Below, piece by piece: positions 24,014 through 32,652 of a DNA stretch of 64,000 bases. Numbering within the stretch: position 1 is the stretch's first letter; each line of letters starts with the position of its first letter. Origin of the DNA: Nevskia sp. (lineage in GTDB: Bacteria; Pseudomonadota; Gammaproteobacteria; Nevskiales; Nevskiaceae); NCBI GenBank assembly GCA_019689635.1, contig JADGHB010000003.1, forward strand, positions 1 through 64,000, written 5' to 3'. The position numbers were made by a program, and so were the translations under genes. The notes under the pieces are model-generated. The model did no database searches. It was not told the origin of the DNA and worked only from the letters and a program-made list of their open reading frames with translations.

Positions 24014-25603
24014 ATGAAAGCATGGCACTGGATGCTCGTCGCCGGCGTGTTCGCCGCGGCCTCGCCCGGCTGGGCCGACCCGAGCGCCGAACAAAAACCC
24101 GGCAAGGATCAACAGCACGCCGAGGCGCCGCCGCCGTTCAAGCCGCAGCAGCAGGAAACCGAAGGTTCGGTGACGGTCGAGGGCCAGCGCATCGCTTATC
24201 GCGCGGTGGCCGGAACGCTGGTGCTGACGCCGGAGGATCTCGGCGAAAACCAGGAGGACAAGAACGCGCCGAGCGCGAGCATGTTCTATGTCGCCTACTT
24301 CAAGAAGGACGCCGCCGCCGAACACCGCCCGCTCACGTTTCTCTACAACGGCGGCCCCGGCTCGTCCACGGTGTGGCTGCACATGGGCGCCTTCGGCCCG
24401 CGCCGGGTGGTCACCGAGGACGACCGACACACGCCGCCGGCGCCCTACCAGGTGGTGAACAACGACGACAGCCTGCTCGACGCCTCCGACCTGGTGTTCG
24501 TGGACGCGCCCGGCACCGGTTTTTCGCGCATCCAGGGCAAGGACGCGGACAAGGCCTTCTACGGCGTGGATCCGGACGGCAAGGCCTTCGCCCTGTTCAT
24601 CACCAAATTCCTCTCGCAGTACGGGCGCTGGAACTCTCCGAAATACCTGTTCGGCGAAAGTTACGGCACCACGCGCTCGGCGGTGCTCGCCAATCTGCTG
24701 GGCAACGAAGCCGCGGTCGATCTCAATGGCGTGATCCTGCTGTCGCAGATCCTGTCCTTCGACAACAGCGCCGACGATCCGCAGTTCAACCCCGGCGTGG
24801 ACCAGGCCTATGTGCTGGCGCTGCCGACCTACGCCGCCACCGCCTGGTATCACGACAAGCTGCCGAACAAACCCGCCCAGCTCGAGCCCTTCCTCGAGGA
24901 CGTCGAGAACTTCGCGCTGGGCGCCTACGCCCAGGCGCTGGCCCAGGGCAGCGCGCTGCCGGCCGCGCAGAAACAGGCGATCGCCGAGAAGCTGCACGCC
25001 TACACCGGCCTGCCGGTGGACTACTGGGTCAAGGCGGACCTGCGCGTCAACGGCGGCCAGTTCGAACACGAGCTGCTCTACGACACGAGCGATACCACGG
25101 GCCGCCTCGACACGCGCTTCTCCGGCCCCAGCCTCGACCCGTTGAGCGAGGAGGCGGAATACGATCCGCAGTCCGCGGCGATCTCATCGGCCTACGTCGC
25201 GGCGTTCAACGACTACGTGCGCAAGACGCTCCACTACGGCCAGGACCAGACCTACAAGCCGGTGGCGGAACTGTGGAAGACCTGGGACTGGAAGCACCAG
25301 CCGCCGGGCGCGCACTACCCGCGGCCGGGCTCGGTCAACGTGATGCCCGACCTGGCCGCCGCGATGAAGCAGAATCCCACCTTGAAAGTGCTGCTCAATG
25401 CCGGCTATTTCGATCTCGCCACGCCGTTCTTCGAGGGCCTCTACGAGATGCGCCACCTGCCGATCCCGGACGCGCTGCAGAAAAACATCGAGTACGCGTT
25501 CTATCCCTCCGGTCACATGGTGTATGCGCATGCGCCTTCGCTCAAGCAGCTCCATGACCGCGTGGCGCGGTTCATCGCCGACACCGACAACCTGAAAAAC
25601 TGA
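24014..25603 (+). CDS. Exported serine carboxypeptidase (peptidase S10)
   Basis: A 529-residue secreted peptidase of the S10 family (alpha/beta hydrolase fold). A signal peptide ends near PGWADP. The oxyanion and binding segment FLYNGGPGSSTVWLH, the nucleophile motif GESYG (Ser near 217), the catalytic Asp in NAGYFDLATPF, and the His in YPSGHMVY are all intact. Start ATG 24014 follows GAGGAG. S10 enzymes act at acidic pH and remove C-terminal residues; the substrate here is unknown. Followed by a GC-rich hairpin at 25611-25644. Confidence 0.9.
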   Translation: MKAWHWMLVAGVFAAASPGWADPSAEQKPGKDQQHAEAPPPFKPQQQETEGSVTVEGQRIAYRAVAGTLVLTPEDLGENQEDKNAPSASMFYVAYFKKDAAAEHRPLTFLYNGGPGSSTVWLHMGAFGPRRVVTEDDRHTPPAPYQVVNNDDSLLDASDLVFVDAPGTGFSRIQGKDADKAFYGVDPDGKAFALFITKFLSQYGRWNSPKYLFGESYGTTRSAVLANLLGNEAAVDLNGVILLSQILSFDNSADDPQFNPGVDQAYVLALPTYAATAWYHDKLPNKPAQLEPFLEDVENFALGAYAQALAQGSALPAAQKQAIAEKLHAYTGLPVDYWVKADLRVNGGQFEHELLYDTSDTTGRLDTRFSGPSLDPLSEEAEYDPQSAAISSAYVAAFNDYVRKTLHYGQDQTYKPVAELWKTWDWKHQPPGAHYPRPGSVNVMPDLAAAMKQNPTLKVLLNAGYFDLATPFFEGLYEMRHLPIPDALQKNIEYAFYPSGHMVYAHAPSLKQLHDRVARFIADTDNLKN

Positions 25604-25610
25604 GCCGCAC

Positions 25611-25644
25611 CAGGCGGGTGCTTACCTGCGCTCGCACCCGCCTG
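25611..25644 (+). terminator. GC-rich hairpin after the S10 peptidase
   Basis: CAGGCGGGTGC and GCACCCGCCTG form an 11-base perfect stem with a 12-base loop eight bases after the stop codon. There is no T-run, so it may stabilize the mRNA end rather than terminate efficiently. Confidence 0.45.
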
Positions 25645-25741
25645 CCGCGCGAAAAACCGCGCGGCCGGGGGTTCCCTGGCCGCGCCCGCGGAGTATGCTG
25701 GGCTCCACGCCGTGACACTCGGCCCACCCAAGGAGGAGAAC

Positions 25742-26155
25742 ATGGCCAGAGGCATCCGCAAGGTTCAGTATTACGTGCTGCACGCCAAGGACCAGCCGGG
25801 CGAAGGCGCGCACCTGCTCAAGACGCTCAAGAAGCATGGCGTCAACCTGCTCGCGCTCAGCGCCTTTCCGGCCGGCCGCAGCTCGCAGGTCGACTTGATT
25901 CCCGAAGATCCCGCCCAATTGATCGCGCTGGCGCAAAAGTACGGCTGGAAGCTTTCCTCCAAGAAAACCGGCTTTCTCGCCCAGGGCCGCGATCGCGTCG
26001 GGGCGCTGACCAAGCTGGCGGAAACCCTGGGCAAGGCCGGCGTCAACATCACCGCCATCGACGCGGTGACCGCCGGCGGCGATCGCTACGGGGCGATTTT
26101 CTGGGTCAACCCCAAGGACGTGGCCAAAACCTCGCGCCTGCTCGGCGCGCGTTAA
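25742..26155 (+). CDS. ACT-domain protein
   Basis: A 137-residue protein made of two ACT-like repeats: KVQYYVLHAKDQPGEGAHLLKTLKK, and later DRVGALTKLAETLGKAGVNITAIDA. The GRVG/GEG-plus-amphipathic-helix pattern is the usual ligand-binding regulatory fold, often sensing amino acids. No catalytic domain is attached. GGAGG lies upstream of the ATG. The HAD phosphatase gene follows after four bases. Ligand and partner unknown. Confidence 0.8.
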   Translation: MARGIRKVQYYVLHAKDQPGEGAHLLKTLKKHGVNLLALSAFPAGRSSQVDLIPEDPAQLIALAQKYGWKLSSKKTGFLAQGRDRVGALTKLAETLGKAGVNITAIDAVTAGGDRYGAIFWVNPKDVAKTSRLLGAR

Positions 26156-26159
26156 TGCC

Positions 26160-26951
26160 GTGGCCGAAGCGGCGCAGGCGCTCGAGCTGCGGGCCCTGAT
26201 CTTCGACGTGGATGGTACGCTCGCCGACACCGAGCGCGACGGTCACCGCGTCGCTTTCAACCGCGCTTTCGCGGAAGCGGGGCTCGACTGGGTTTGGGAC
26301 GAGGCGCTCTACGGCGAACTGCTGGCGGTGACCGGCGGCAAGGAACGCATCCGGCACTATCTCGACCGCTTCCATCCCGCAGAACTCCAAAGGCCCGACC
26401 TCCCCGAGCGCATCGCCGCGCTCCATCGAGCCAAGACGCGCCATTACGTAGAGCACGTCAGGCGCGGCGGCGTGCCCTTGCGGCCGGGCGTGGCGCGGCT
26501 TTTGACCGAAGCGCGCGCGGCCGGCTTGAAGTTCGCCATCGCCACCACCACCACGCCCGAGAACGTCGTCGTCTTGCTCGAACACACGCTCGGCGCGCAA
26601 CGCCTCCGGTGGTTCGACTGCATCGGCGCCGGCGACGCGGTCGCGGCCAAAAAACCCGCGCCGGATATTTACCGCTGGGTGCTGGAACGGCTGGCGCTGC
26701 CGCCCCAGGCTTGCCTCGCCTTCGAGGACTCGGCCAACGGCCTCGCCGCCGCGCGCTGTGCCGGCGTGCCCGCGATCGTCACCGTCAATCCCTACACCGC
26801 GGATCAGGATTTCGCAGGCGCGGCTTTGGTGCTGTCCGATCTGGGCGAACCGCAGCGGCCATTCCGTTGCCTGGCCGGCGATGCGGCGGGCCACGCCTGG
26901 GCCAGCGTGGCGGCCTTGCGCCGCTGGCATGCTCAGGCCACGACGGGATAG
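26160..26951 (+). CDS. HAD-superfamily phosphatase (CbbY-like)
   Basis: A 263-residue hydrolase of the CbbY/beta-phosphoglucomutase branch. Motif I IFDVDGTLADTE, motif II IATTTT, the Lys of KKPAPDIY, and the acid motif FEDSANG are present, with a helical cap between about 20 and 95. CbbY proteins remove inhibitory sugar bisphosphates, but no Rubisco genes are nearby, so the substrate is open. Start GTG 26160. Its end overlaps the convergent PAP2 gene by 19 bases. Confidence 0.88.
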   Translation: MAEAAQALELRALIFDVDGTLADTERDGHRVAFNRAFAEAGLDWVWDEALYGELLAVTGGKERIRHYLDRFHPAELQRPDLPERIAALHRAKTRHYVEHVRRGGVPLRPGVARLLTEARAAGLKFAIATTTTPENVVVLLEHTLGAQRLRWFDCIGAGDAVAAKKPAPDIYRWVLERLALPPQACLAFEDSANGLAAARCAGVPAIVTVNPYTADQDFAGAALVLSDLGEPQRPFRCLAGDAAGHAWASVAALRRWHAQATTG

Positions 26952-27625
26952 GCCGCGGCATAGCGTCCGCGCGCATAGCGGAAGGCGGCGATGTGCGCGG
27001 CCGCGACCAGCGCGCCGAGCGCCGCGCCGGCGTACACGTCCACCGCCACGTGCTGCTTGGTCGCCAGCGTGGAATAGACGATGGCGAGGCCCCACAGCAG
27101 ATTGACCGCGCGCACGCCGCGGCGTAGCCCGCATTCGCACGCTAGGCATTCGCCCCAGATCGCGGTGAACACCGCAAACGCGGCGTGCAGCGAAGGGCAG
27201 GCGTTGCCGCTGGCATCTACCGTTTTCAGAAACCCGAAACTGGGATAGCGCGCCCAGTCGATGTCCGGCACCGGCGCCGCCGTCGGCCACAGCACGAATG
27301 CCATGAGGCCCAGCCCAGCCAGCCCGTAGATGCCCAGGTAATAAAAGACGAGCTCGCGGCGGCTGACCAGCAGGCCCGGCGGCAGCGAGAGGTAGGCCCA
27401 CAGCGTGAAATACAGGAACAGCGCAGCCGGCTGAAACGGGATCAGCCGGTCGAGCGCGGTCTGCGGCATGACCGTCACCGGCCACAAGGGATGGCGCAGC
27501 ACCGCGAAGTAGGCGAGAAAAAAAACGGCGATGGATCCCGTCGGGAGCAGCACCTTGAAGCGCCAATGCGCGCGCAAACGCGCGCGCGTGGCCAGAACCG
27601 CTTGCCCTTCCCCCCGAGATGCCAT
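26933..27625 (-). CDS. PAP2-family membrane phosphatase / phosphotransferase
   Basis: A 230-residue integral membrane protein with about six hydrophobic segments. The lipid-phosphatase-related motifs are CPSLHAAFAVFTA and TKQHVAVDVYAG (PSLH...H-X3-D), the form found in inositol phosphorylceramide synthase-like PAP2 proteins rather than classical KXXXXXXRP-PSGH phosphatases. A role in phospholipid or undecaprenyl-phosphate turnover is plausible. ATG 27625 is preferred because upstream codons lack membrane character. Divergent from the diguanylate cyclase gene across about 180 bases. Confidence 0.82.
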   Translation of the reverse strand: MASRGEGQAVLATRARLRAHWRFKVLLPTGSIAVFFLAYFAVLRHPLWPVTVMPQTALDRLIPFQPAALFLYFTLWAYLSLPPGLLVSRRELVFYYLGIYGLAGLGLMAFVLWPTAAPVPDIDWARYPSFGFLKTVDASGNACPSLHAAFAVFTAIWGECLACECGLRRGVRAVNLLWGLAIVYSTLATKQHVAVDVYAGAALGALVAAAHIAAFRYARGRYAAAYPVVA

Positions 27626-27802
27626 GCGCTTGTCGCCCGAAGCCGTGACGGCAGGGTAACATCTTTCGACGTTTCGCCGCAGGCCGGCGCCGACTTCGGA
27701 CTGCGCCGCGCAGCCGCCGCTCGCGCCGCGCTTGAGCGCGGCACGAAAACGCCGGAAGATTGCGGCACCTCCTCGTGCAGCCTGATGGGACGACGCTCGA
27801 CG

Positions 27803-28927
27803 ATGCGAAGCGCAGCCCCTGCGAACCGCGCCGCGTCGCCGCACGCCGTATCGCCGGCGATCGCGACGGAACCGCTCGAGCGCATGGCCCAGCTCCGTTT
27901 CGTGCGTCGCGTCCACAAGCTGCGCACCTTGGGTCTGGCCACCGGATTTCTATGCGTGGCCGCGCCGCTTTTGAGCCTGCACGCACCGCCCTGGCAATGG
28001 GCCGCGCTGATCGTGCACGGCTTTCTCTGGCCGCACCTCGCCTACGCGCTCGCCGCGCGCAGCGCGCAGCCGCAGCAGACGGAGCTGCGCAATCTGCTGA
28101 TCGATTCCGCGCTGGGCGGGATGTGGATCGCCTTGATGCGCTTCAACCTCGTGCCGAGCGCGCTGCTGGCCACCATGCTGGCGATGGACAAAATCAGCGT
28201 CGGCGGCTGGCGGCTGCTCGGCCGGGCGGCGCTCCTGCAGGCGCTGGCCTGCGCCGTGACCGCGGCCGCCAACGATTTCGCCTTCGCACCGCGCAGCTCG
28301 ACGCCGGTGATCCTGGCCTGTCTGCCTTTCCTGGTGAGCTATCCGCTCGCCGTGAGCACCGCGGCCCATGCGCTGGCGCGCACCGTGCGCCACCAGAACA
28401 AGCTGCTTAAAGCGCTCAGCCGCGTCGATCCGCTCAGCGGTCTGCCCAACCGCAGTCATTGGGAAGAGGTCGCCGCCGGCGAATTGCGCCGGCATCAGCG
28501 CAGCGGCCGGCCGGCGGCGCTGATGATGATCGACATCGACCATTTCAAACCGGTCAACGACCGCTACGGCCATGTGGTCGGCGACGAGGTGATCCGCGCG
28601 CTCGGCGCCGTGCTGCGCAACGATCTGCGCGACATCGACACGCCGGGGCGCTATGGCGGCGACGAATTCGCCGTCGTGCTGCCGGAATGCACGCTGCCCC
28701 AGGCCCTGGCCACGGCCGAACGCATCCGCTCGCGGGTCGAAGCCCTGCGCCATCCGCAGGCGCCGGAGCTGCGCAGCACGGTGAGCATCGGCGTGGCGGC
28801 GGCGAGCGGCAGCATGGCCGAGGTGCGCGAGTGGATCGCCCAGGCGGACGCCGCGCTGTACCAGGCCAAGACGCTCGGCCGCAATCGCGTCTCGGGCCCG
28901 ATGCCCGGCGGCCTGCCCGGCGCTTGA
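27803..28927 (+). CDS. MASE2-GGDEF diguanylate cyclase (AdrA-like)
   Basis: Synthesizes cyclic di-GMP. An N-terminal MASE2 membrane sensor (RFVRRVHKLRTLGL, then four or five hydrophobic segments) is followed by a GGDEF domain with the intact active site RYGGDEF and an upstream I-site R-D-I-D five residues before GGDEF, so product inhibition is likely. The layout matches E. coli AdrA/DgcC, which switches on cellulose. ATG 27803 gives 374 residues, like AdrA; a later ATG at 27884 is also possible. A link to control of the exopolysaccharide locus at 720-13000 is reasonable but untested. Confidence 0.88.
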   Translation: MRSAAPANRAASPHAVSPAIATEPLERMAQLRFVRRVHKLRTLGLATGFLCVAAPLLSLHAPPWQWAALIVHGFLWPHLAYALAARSAQPQQTELRNLLIDSALGGMWIALMRFNLVPSALLATMLAMDKISVGGWRLLGRAALLQALACAVTAAANDFAFAPRSSTPVILACLPFLVSYPLAVSTAAHALARTVRHQNKLLKALSRVDPLSGLPNRSHWEEVAAGELRRHQRSGRPAALMMIDIDHFKPVNDRYGHVVGDEVIRALGAVLRNDLRDIDTPGRYGGDEFAVVLPECTLPQALATAERIRSRVEALRHPQAPELRSTVSIGVAAASGSMAEVREWIAQADAALYQAKTLGRNRVSGPMPGGLPGA

Positions 28928-29015
28928 CGCAGGTTTTCGCGCGCGGCAACGGTGGACAAAGACCCCGTCGGCGCGCTACACCTGCCCGTCGTCTGGCTCG
29001 GATCGGGGGGAATCC

Positions 29016-30032
29016 ATGCGACAAGTCTTCATCACCGCCCGCGGCGGCCCGGAAAAACTGGCGCTGCGCGAAGCACCCGACCCGCAACCGCAGGGCGATC
29101 AGCTCCGCATCCGCGTGGCGGCCAGCGGCATCAACTTCGCCGACATCCTGGCGCGCAAGGGTCTTTATCCCGATGCGCCGAAGCTGCCCTGCGTGGTCGG
29201 CTACGAGGTCTCGGGCACGGTGGACGCCGCGGGGCCGCAGGCGAACGCGGCCTGGGTAGGCAAGGAAGTCTTCGCGCTCACCCGCTTCGGCGGCTATGCG
29301 GACTGCGTGTGCGTGCCCCAGGCGCAGGCGTTCGAGAAACCCGCTGCGCTGACGCACGCACAAGCCGCGACCCTGCCCGTGAACTATCTCACCGCCTGGC
29401 AGTTGCTGGTCGCGATGGGCGGACTCAAGAGCGGCGAATCCGTGCTGATCCACAACGCCGGCGGCGGCGTGGGCCTGGCGGCCATCGACATCGCGCGTCA
29501 CTTCGGCGCGCGCATTTACGGCACGGCGAGCGCGGCCAAGCACGAGTTCCTCAAGCAGCGCGGCCTGCACGCGGCGCTCGACTACACCCGCGGCGACTGG
29601 CTGGCCGAGCTGATGAGCCTGACCGAGGATCGCGGCGTGGAGCTGGTGCTCGATCCGCTCGGCGGCGCGCACTGGAAGAAAAGCTACCGCGCCTTGCGCG
29701 CCACCGGCCGGCTGGGTATGTTCGGCGTCTCCACGGCCACCGCATCCGGCCTGCCGGGGCCGCTCAAGCTGTTGTCGATCGGCCTGGGCATGCCCTGGTT
29801 CAATCCGGTGGCGCTGATGAACCGCAACCGCGCGGTGTTCGGCGTCAACCTCGGCCACCTGTGGCACGAAGTCGGGAAAATCCGCGCTTGGATGGAATGC
29901 CTGCTCGCCGGCGTCACCGAAGGCTGGGTGCGCCCGCATGTGGACCGTGAGTTCCCTCTGGCCCAGGCGGGCGAGGCACAAGCCTACATTGAGGCGCGGC
30001 GCAACCTCGGTAAAGTCGTGCTCACCATCTGA
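29016..30032 (+). CDS. MDR-family quinone oxidoreductase (VAT-1-like)
   Basis: A 338-residue zinc-independent medium-chain dehydrogenase/reductase. The N-terminal GroES-like domain has SGINFADILARKGLYP and GYEVSGTV. The Rossmann domain has NAGGGVGLAAIDIA near 145-160 as the NAD(P)H-binding glycine loop, and the zinc-binding cysteines of alcohol dehydrogenases are absent. The LDYTRGDW and VLDPLGG stretches match the quinone reductase/VAT-1 branch. GGGGGAA precedes the ATG. Overlaps the convergent DUF2937 gene by 11 bases. Substrate unknown. Confidence 0.85.
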   Translation: MRQVFITARGGPEKLALREAPDPQPQGDQLRIRVAASGINFADILARKGLYPDAPKLPCVVGYEVSGTVDAAGPQANAAWVGKEVFALTRFGGYADCVCVPQAQAFEKPAALTHAQAATLPVNYLTAWQLLVAMGGLKSGESVLIHNAGGGVGLAAIDIARHFGARIYGTASAAKHEFLKQRGLHAALDYTRGDWLAELMSLTEDRGVELVLDPLGGAHWKKSYRALRATGRLGMFGVSTATASGLPGPLKLLSIGLGMPWFNPVALMNRNRAVFGVNLGHLWHEVGKIRAWMECLLAGVTEGWVRPHVDREFPLAQAGEAQAYIEARRNLGKVVLTI

Positions 30033-30531
30033 GTTCGTGCCGCCGCGGCGCGAACAGCGCGCGCAGCACGGCGGCCAGCAGCTCGACGATCAGCAGCGCC
30101 AGCAGGGCGGCCAGGCCGCCGGACAAAAAGGCCGAGCGATCGAGCACCAGCGCCGGCGAATACTGCCGTCTCGTCTCCAGGAGCAGCTCGCGGTCGGGAT
30201 GCAGCAGCACGTAGCGCAGACGCCCGAGCCAATCCGTCTGCAAGCCGGCCTGTTCGGCGGCGAAGCGGCGATAGCGTTCGTACAGATTGCGGATCGGCGC
30301 GGCCTCGGCCTTGAACACCGGGTCCGTGCTTGCGTCGTGGCGCGCGATCAGCGCTTCGAGCGAACCGCCGGTCTCGCGCTCGGCGATCTGCCGATAACCG
30401 GCCAAGGCGGCCTCGGCCTCGGCCCGATGCGCGTCCACGCGCTTGGCGTATTGGTCGAGGAAGTTGGGCACCTGCACGCCGCCCAGCACCGCGGCGCAGG
30501 CGATCAGGATCAGCAAATAACGGTAGAGCAT
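30022..30531 (-). CDS. DUF2937 membrane protein
   Basis: A 169-residue inner-membrane protein with one hydrophobic segment at 3-20 and another near 132-158, flanking a charged, helical periplasmic or cytoplasmic region (residues 25-130). The N-terminal LGGVQVPNFLDQYAKRVDAH is characteristic of DUF2937. No function is known. Convergent with the oxidoreductase gene, overlapping its last codons. Confidence 0.75.
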   Translation of the reverse strand: MLYRYLLILIACAAVLGGVQVPNFLDQYAKRVDAHRAEAEAALAGYRQIAERETGGSLEALIARHDASTDPVFKAEAAPIRNLYERYRRFAAEQAGLQTDWLGRLRYVLLHPDRELLLETRRQYSPALVLDRSAFLSGGLAALLALLIVELLAAVLRALFAPRRHELRW

Positions 30532-30673
30532 CGATCTTTTGCCCCCGGCCGTCGTGGCGATTATCCCTCAACTGGCGGGCGCGCGGCGCCATCTCCTCGC
30601 CGCCGGCCTTGGACGCCACAGGAGCGGAAACCCCAAGCGCTCGCGCGCGCCGCGGCCGTGAAATAATGCTGCG

Positions 30674-31648
30674 ATGAACATCCTCGTCACCGGCGGCGCC
30701 GGCTACATCGGCTCCCACATGTGCAAGCGCCTGGCGGAGCACGGCCACCGGATCGCGGTGATCGACGATCTGTCCACCGGCCACGAGCAAGCCGTGCGCT
30801 GGGGCGAGTTCCACCGCGGCGACGTCGGCGACGGCGAATTCCTCGACCGCGTCTTCGAGCGCTTCCGGCCCGAAGCCGTGCTGCACTTCGCCGCCAAGTC
30901 CATCGTCGCCGAATCGGTGGCCGATCCGGCGCTGTATTACCGCACCAACGTCGCCGGCTCGTTGCGTCTCATCGAGCGCGTGCGCAAAACGCCCGGCTGC
31001 GTATTCGTGCTGTCCTCCACCGCCGCGATCTTCGGCCGCCCGCAGGCCGAGCGCATCGACGAAACGCATCCCTGCGCGCCGATCAACGCCTACGGGCGTT
31101 CCAAGCTCATGGTGGAAAACATCCTGGCGGAATACTGGGCGGCCTATCGCCTGCCTTCGGTGAGCCTGCGCTACTTCAACGCCGCCGGAGCCGATGCCAG
31201 CGGCGCGATCGGCGAGGCGCACACGCCGGAAACCCACCTCATCCCGAGAATCCTCGAAGCCGCCCTGGGCCGCGCGGAGCCGGTGCGCGTGTTCGGCGCG
31301 GATTACGACACGCGCGACGGCACCTGCATCCGCGACTACATCCACGTCGACGATCTGTGCCAGGCGCACCTGGACGGCCTGGAGTATTTACGCGCCCATC
31401 CGGGCTGCCACGCCTTCAACCTCGGCAACGGCCGCGGCTTCACCGTGCGCGAGGTGCTGGACGCCGCCACCCGCGTCGTCGGTCGCAGGCTCGCTTACCA
31501 GATCGGCGAGCGCCGGCCAGGCGATCCGGCGATGCTGGTCGCCGACGCCGCGCGGGCGCAGCAGATCCTTCACTGGCGCCCGGCGCACCCGCAACTCGAA
31601 ACCCTCATCGAGTCGGCCTGGCGCTGGCACCGACAGCGCGCGTTTTAG
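30674..31648 (+). CDS. galE: UDP-glucose 4-epimerase
   Basis: Interconverts UDP-glucose and UDP-galactose for surface polysaccharides. The 324-residue extended SDR has GGAGYIGSH at 7-15, the catalytic Ser/Thr region VLSSTAAIFG and the Y-X3-K motif in YGRSK. The tail with TRDGTCIRDYIHVDDL is the GalE hallmark. AATAAT lies just seven bases before the ATG, so the message may have little or no leader. Not linked in this window to other sugar-nucleotide genes. Confidence 0.93.
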   Translation: MNILVTGGAGYIGSHMCKRLAEHGHRIAVIDDLSTGHEQAVRWGEFHRGDVGDGEFLDRVFERFRPEAVLHFAAKSIVAESVADPALYYRTNVAGSLRLIERVRKTPGCVFVLSSTAAIFGRPQAERIDETHPCAPINAYGRSKLMVENILAEYWAAYRLPSVSLRYFNAAGADASGAIGEAHTPETHLIPRILEAALGRAEPVRVFGADYDTRDGTCIRDYIHVDDLCQAHLDGLEYLRAHPGCHAFNLGNGRGFTVREVLDAATRVVGRRLAYQIGERRPGDPAMLVADAARAQQILHWRPAHPQLETLIESAWRWHRQRAF

Positions 31649-31715
31649 TCCCGCTCCACGACGCAGGCGCGGCCATCAGTGACCGGCGGCTCGCGCGGCG
31701 TCGCTCCCGAAGATC

Positions 31716-32627
31716 TCAAGCCACCTCCCCGCCGAGCACCGTGGCCAGGATCCCGGAAACGGCGGTCGCAGTGATCGCCACCACGTACAAGGCGTAGAGC
31801 GCGGCCAGCCGCCACAGCGTCGACTTTAAGCCCAAGCCATAGACCCGCCGCAGGGCGAAAAACAGGTAGGCGAGGACGATCCAGTCCAGGCGCGTGCGCA
31901 CGACTTCCGGCAGGGGCAGAAAGCCCGCGGCCAGCACGATGAAGGCGAAGCAGTGCAGGTGGATCGAGAACAGCAGGTGGGCGCCGTAGCGCAGCCGCTG
32001 CTTGCGGTAGAGCCACTTGAGCAGCAGGGCGAAGTACGGCAGCAGGAAGAACATCGCATACGGGGCGTCGTTGGCCAGCTTGGCGCGCAGCAGGCGGTGC
32101 TGCTCTTCGGCCGGCAACTGGGCGAGGCGCTCGACCCGGTCGGTGAGCTTCTTGCCCAGCTCCGTCGCGACGCCATCCGCTGCGCCGCCGTGCAGGTCGG
32201 CGTCTTTTTGGGCGTCCTGCTTGAACTCGAACAAAGCCTGGTTTTCGGCCTTGGGGTCGATGCGCGCCAGCGGATTGGTCATGGAATCCGGCAGCAGGCC
32301 GATCGCGCCGAAGAACAGCAGGCTGATGGTCAGATACAGCTTGAGCGGTCGCACGTAACGCTGGCGGCGGCCTTCCAGGTAATCGAGCGTGAGCTGGCCG
32401 GGCTGGGTCAGCAGCACGCGCAGCGTGCGCCCGAGCTTGCCTTCCAGCGCGATGTACTGATCGACGAACTCGCGCAGGAAGTGCCGCACCGTCGGCGTTT
32501 CGATGTGCGTTTCCTGGCCGCAGTTCGCGCAGTAATGGCCGGTCACCGGCGCGCCGCAGTCGGCGCAGCGGGCCGGAGTCGCATCCGCGACGACGGCCGC
32601 GCGCACCTCGCTCGTGGAAGGGTTCAT
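31716..32627 (-). CDS. DUF3667 zinc-ribbon membrane protein
   Basis: A 303-residue protein starting with a four-Cys zinc ribbon (CADCGAPVTGHYCANCGQ at about 21-38). The DUF3667 core follows (FLREFVDQYIALEGKLGRTL, then LTQPGQLTLDYLEGRRQRYV), with four or five C-terminal membrane segments after residue 100. Function unknown. It starts 25 bases after pepP ends, so it is probably the last gene of a ygfB-pepP-DUF3667 operon. ATG 32627 is chosen; an upstream in-frame start at 32651 adds only eight residues. Confidence 0.8.
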   Translation of the reverse strand: MNPSTSEVRAAVVADATPARCADCGAPVTGHYCANCGQETHIETPTVRHFLREFVDQYIALEGKLGRTLRVLLTQPGQLTLDYLEGRRQRYVRPLKLYLTISLLFFGAIGLLPDSMTNPLARIDPKAENQALFEFKQDAQKDADLHGGAADGVATELGKKLTDRVERLAQLPAEEQHRLLRAKLANDAPYAMFFLLPYFALLLKWLYRKQRLRYGAHLLFSIHLHCFAFIVLAAGFLPLPEVVRTRLDWIVLAYLFFALRRVYGLGLKSTLWRLAALYALYVVAITATAVSGILATVLGGEVA

Positions 32628-32652
32628 CGCCGCGGCTCGCGAAAAGCGCACC

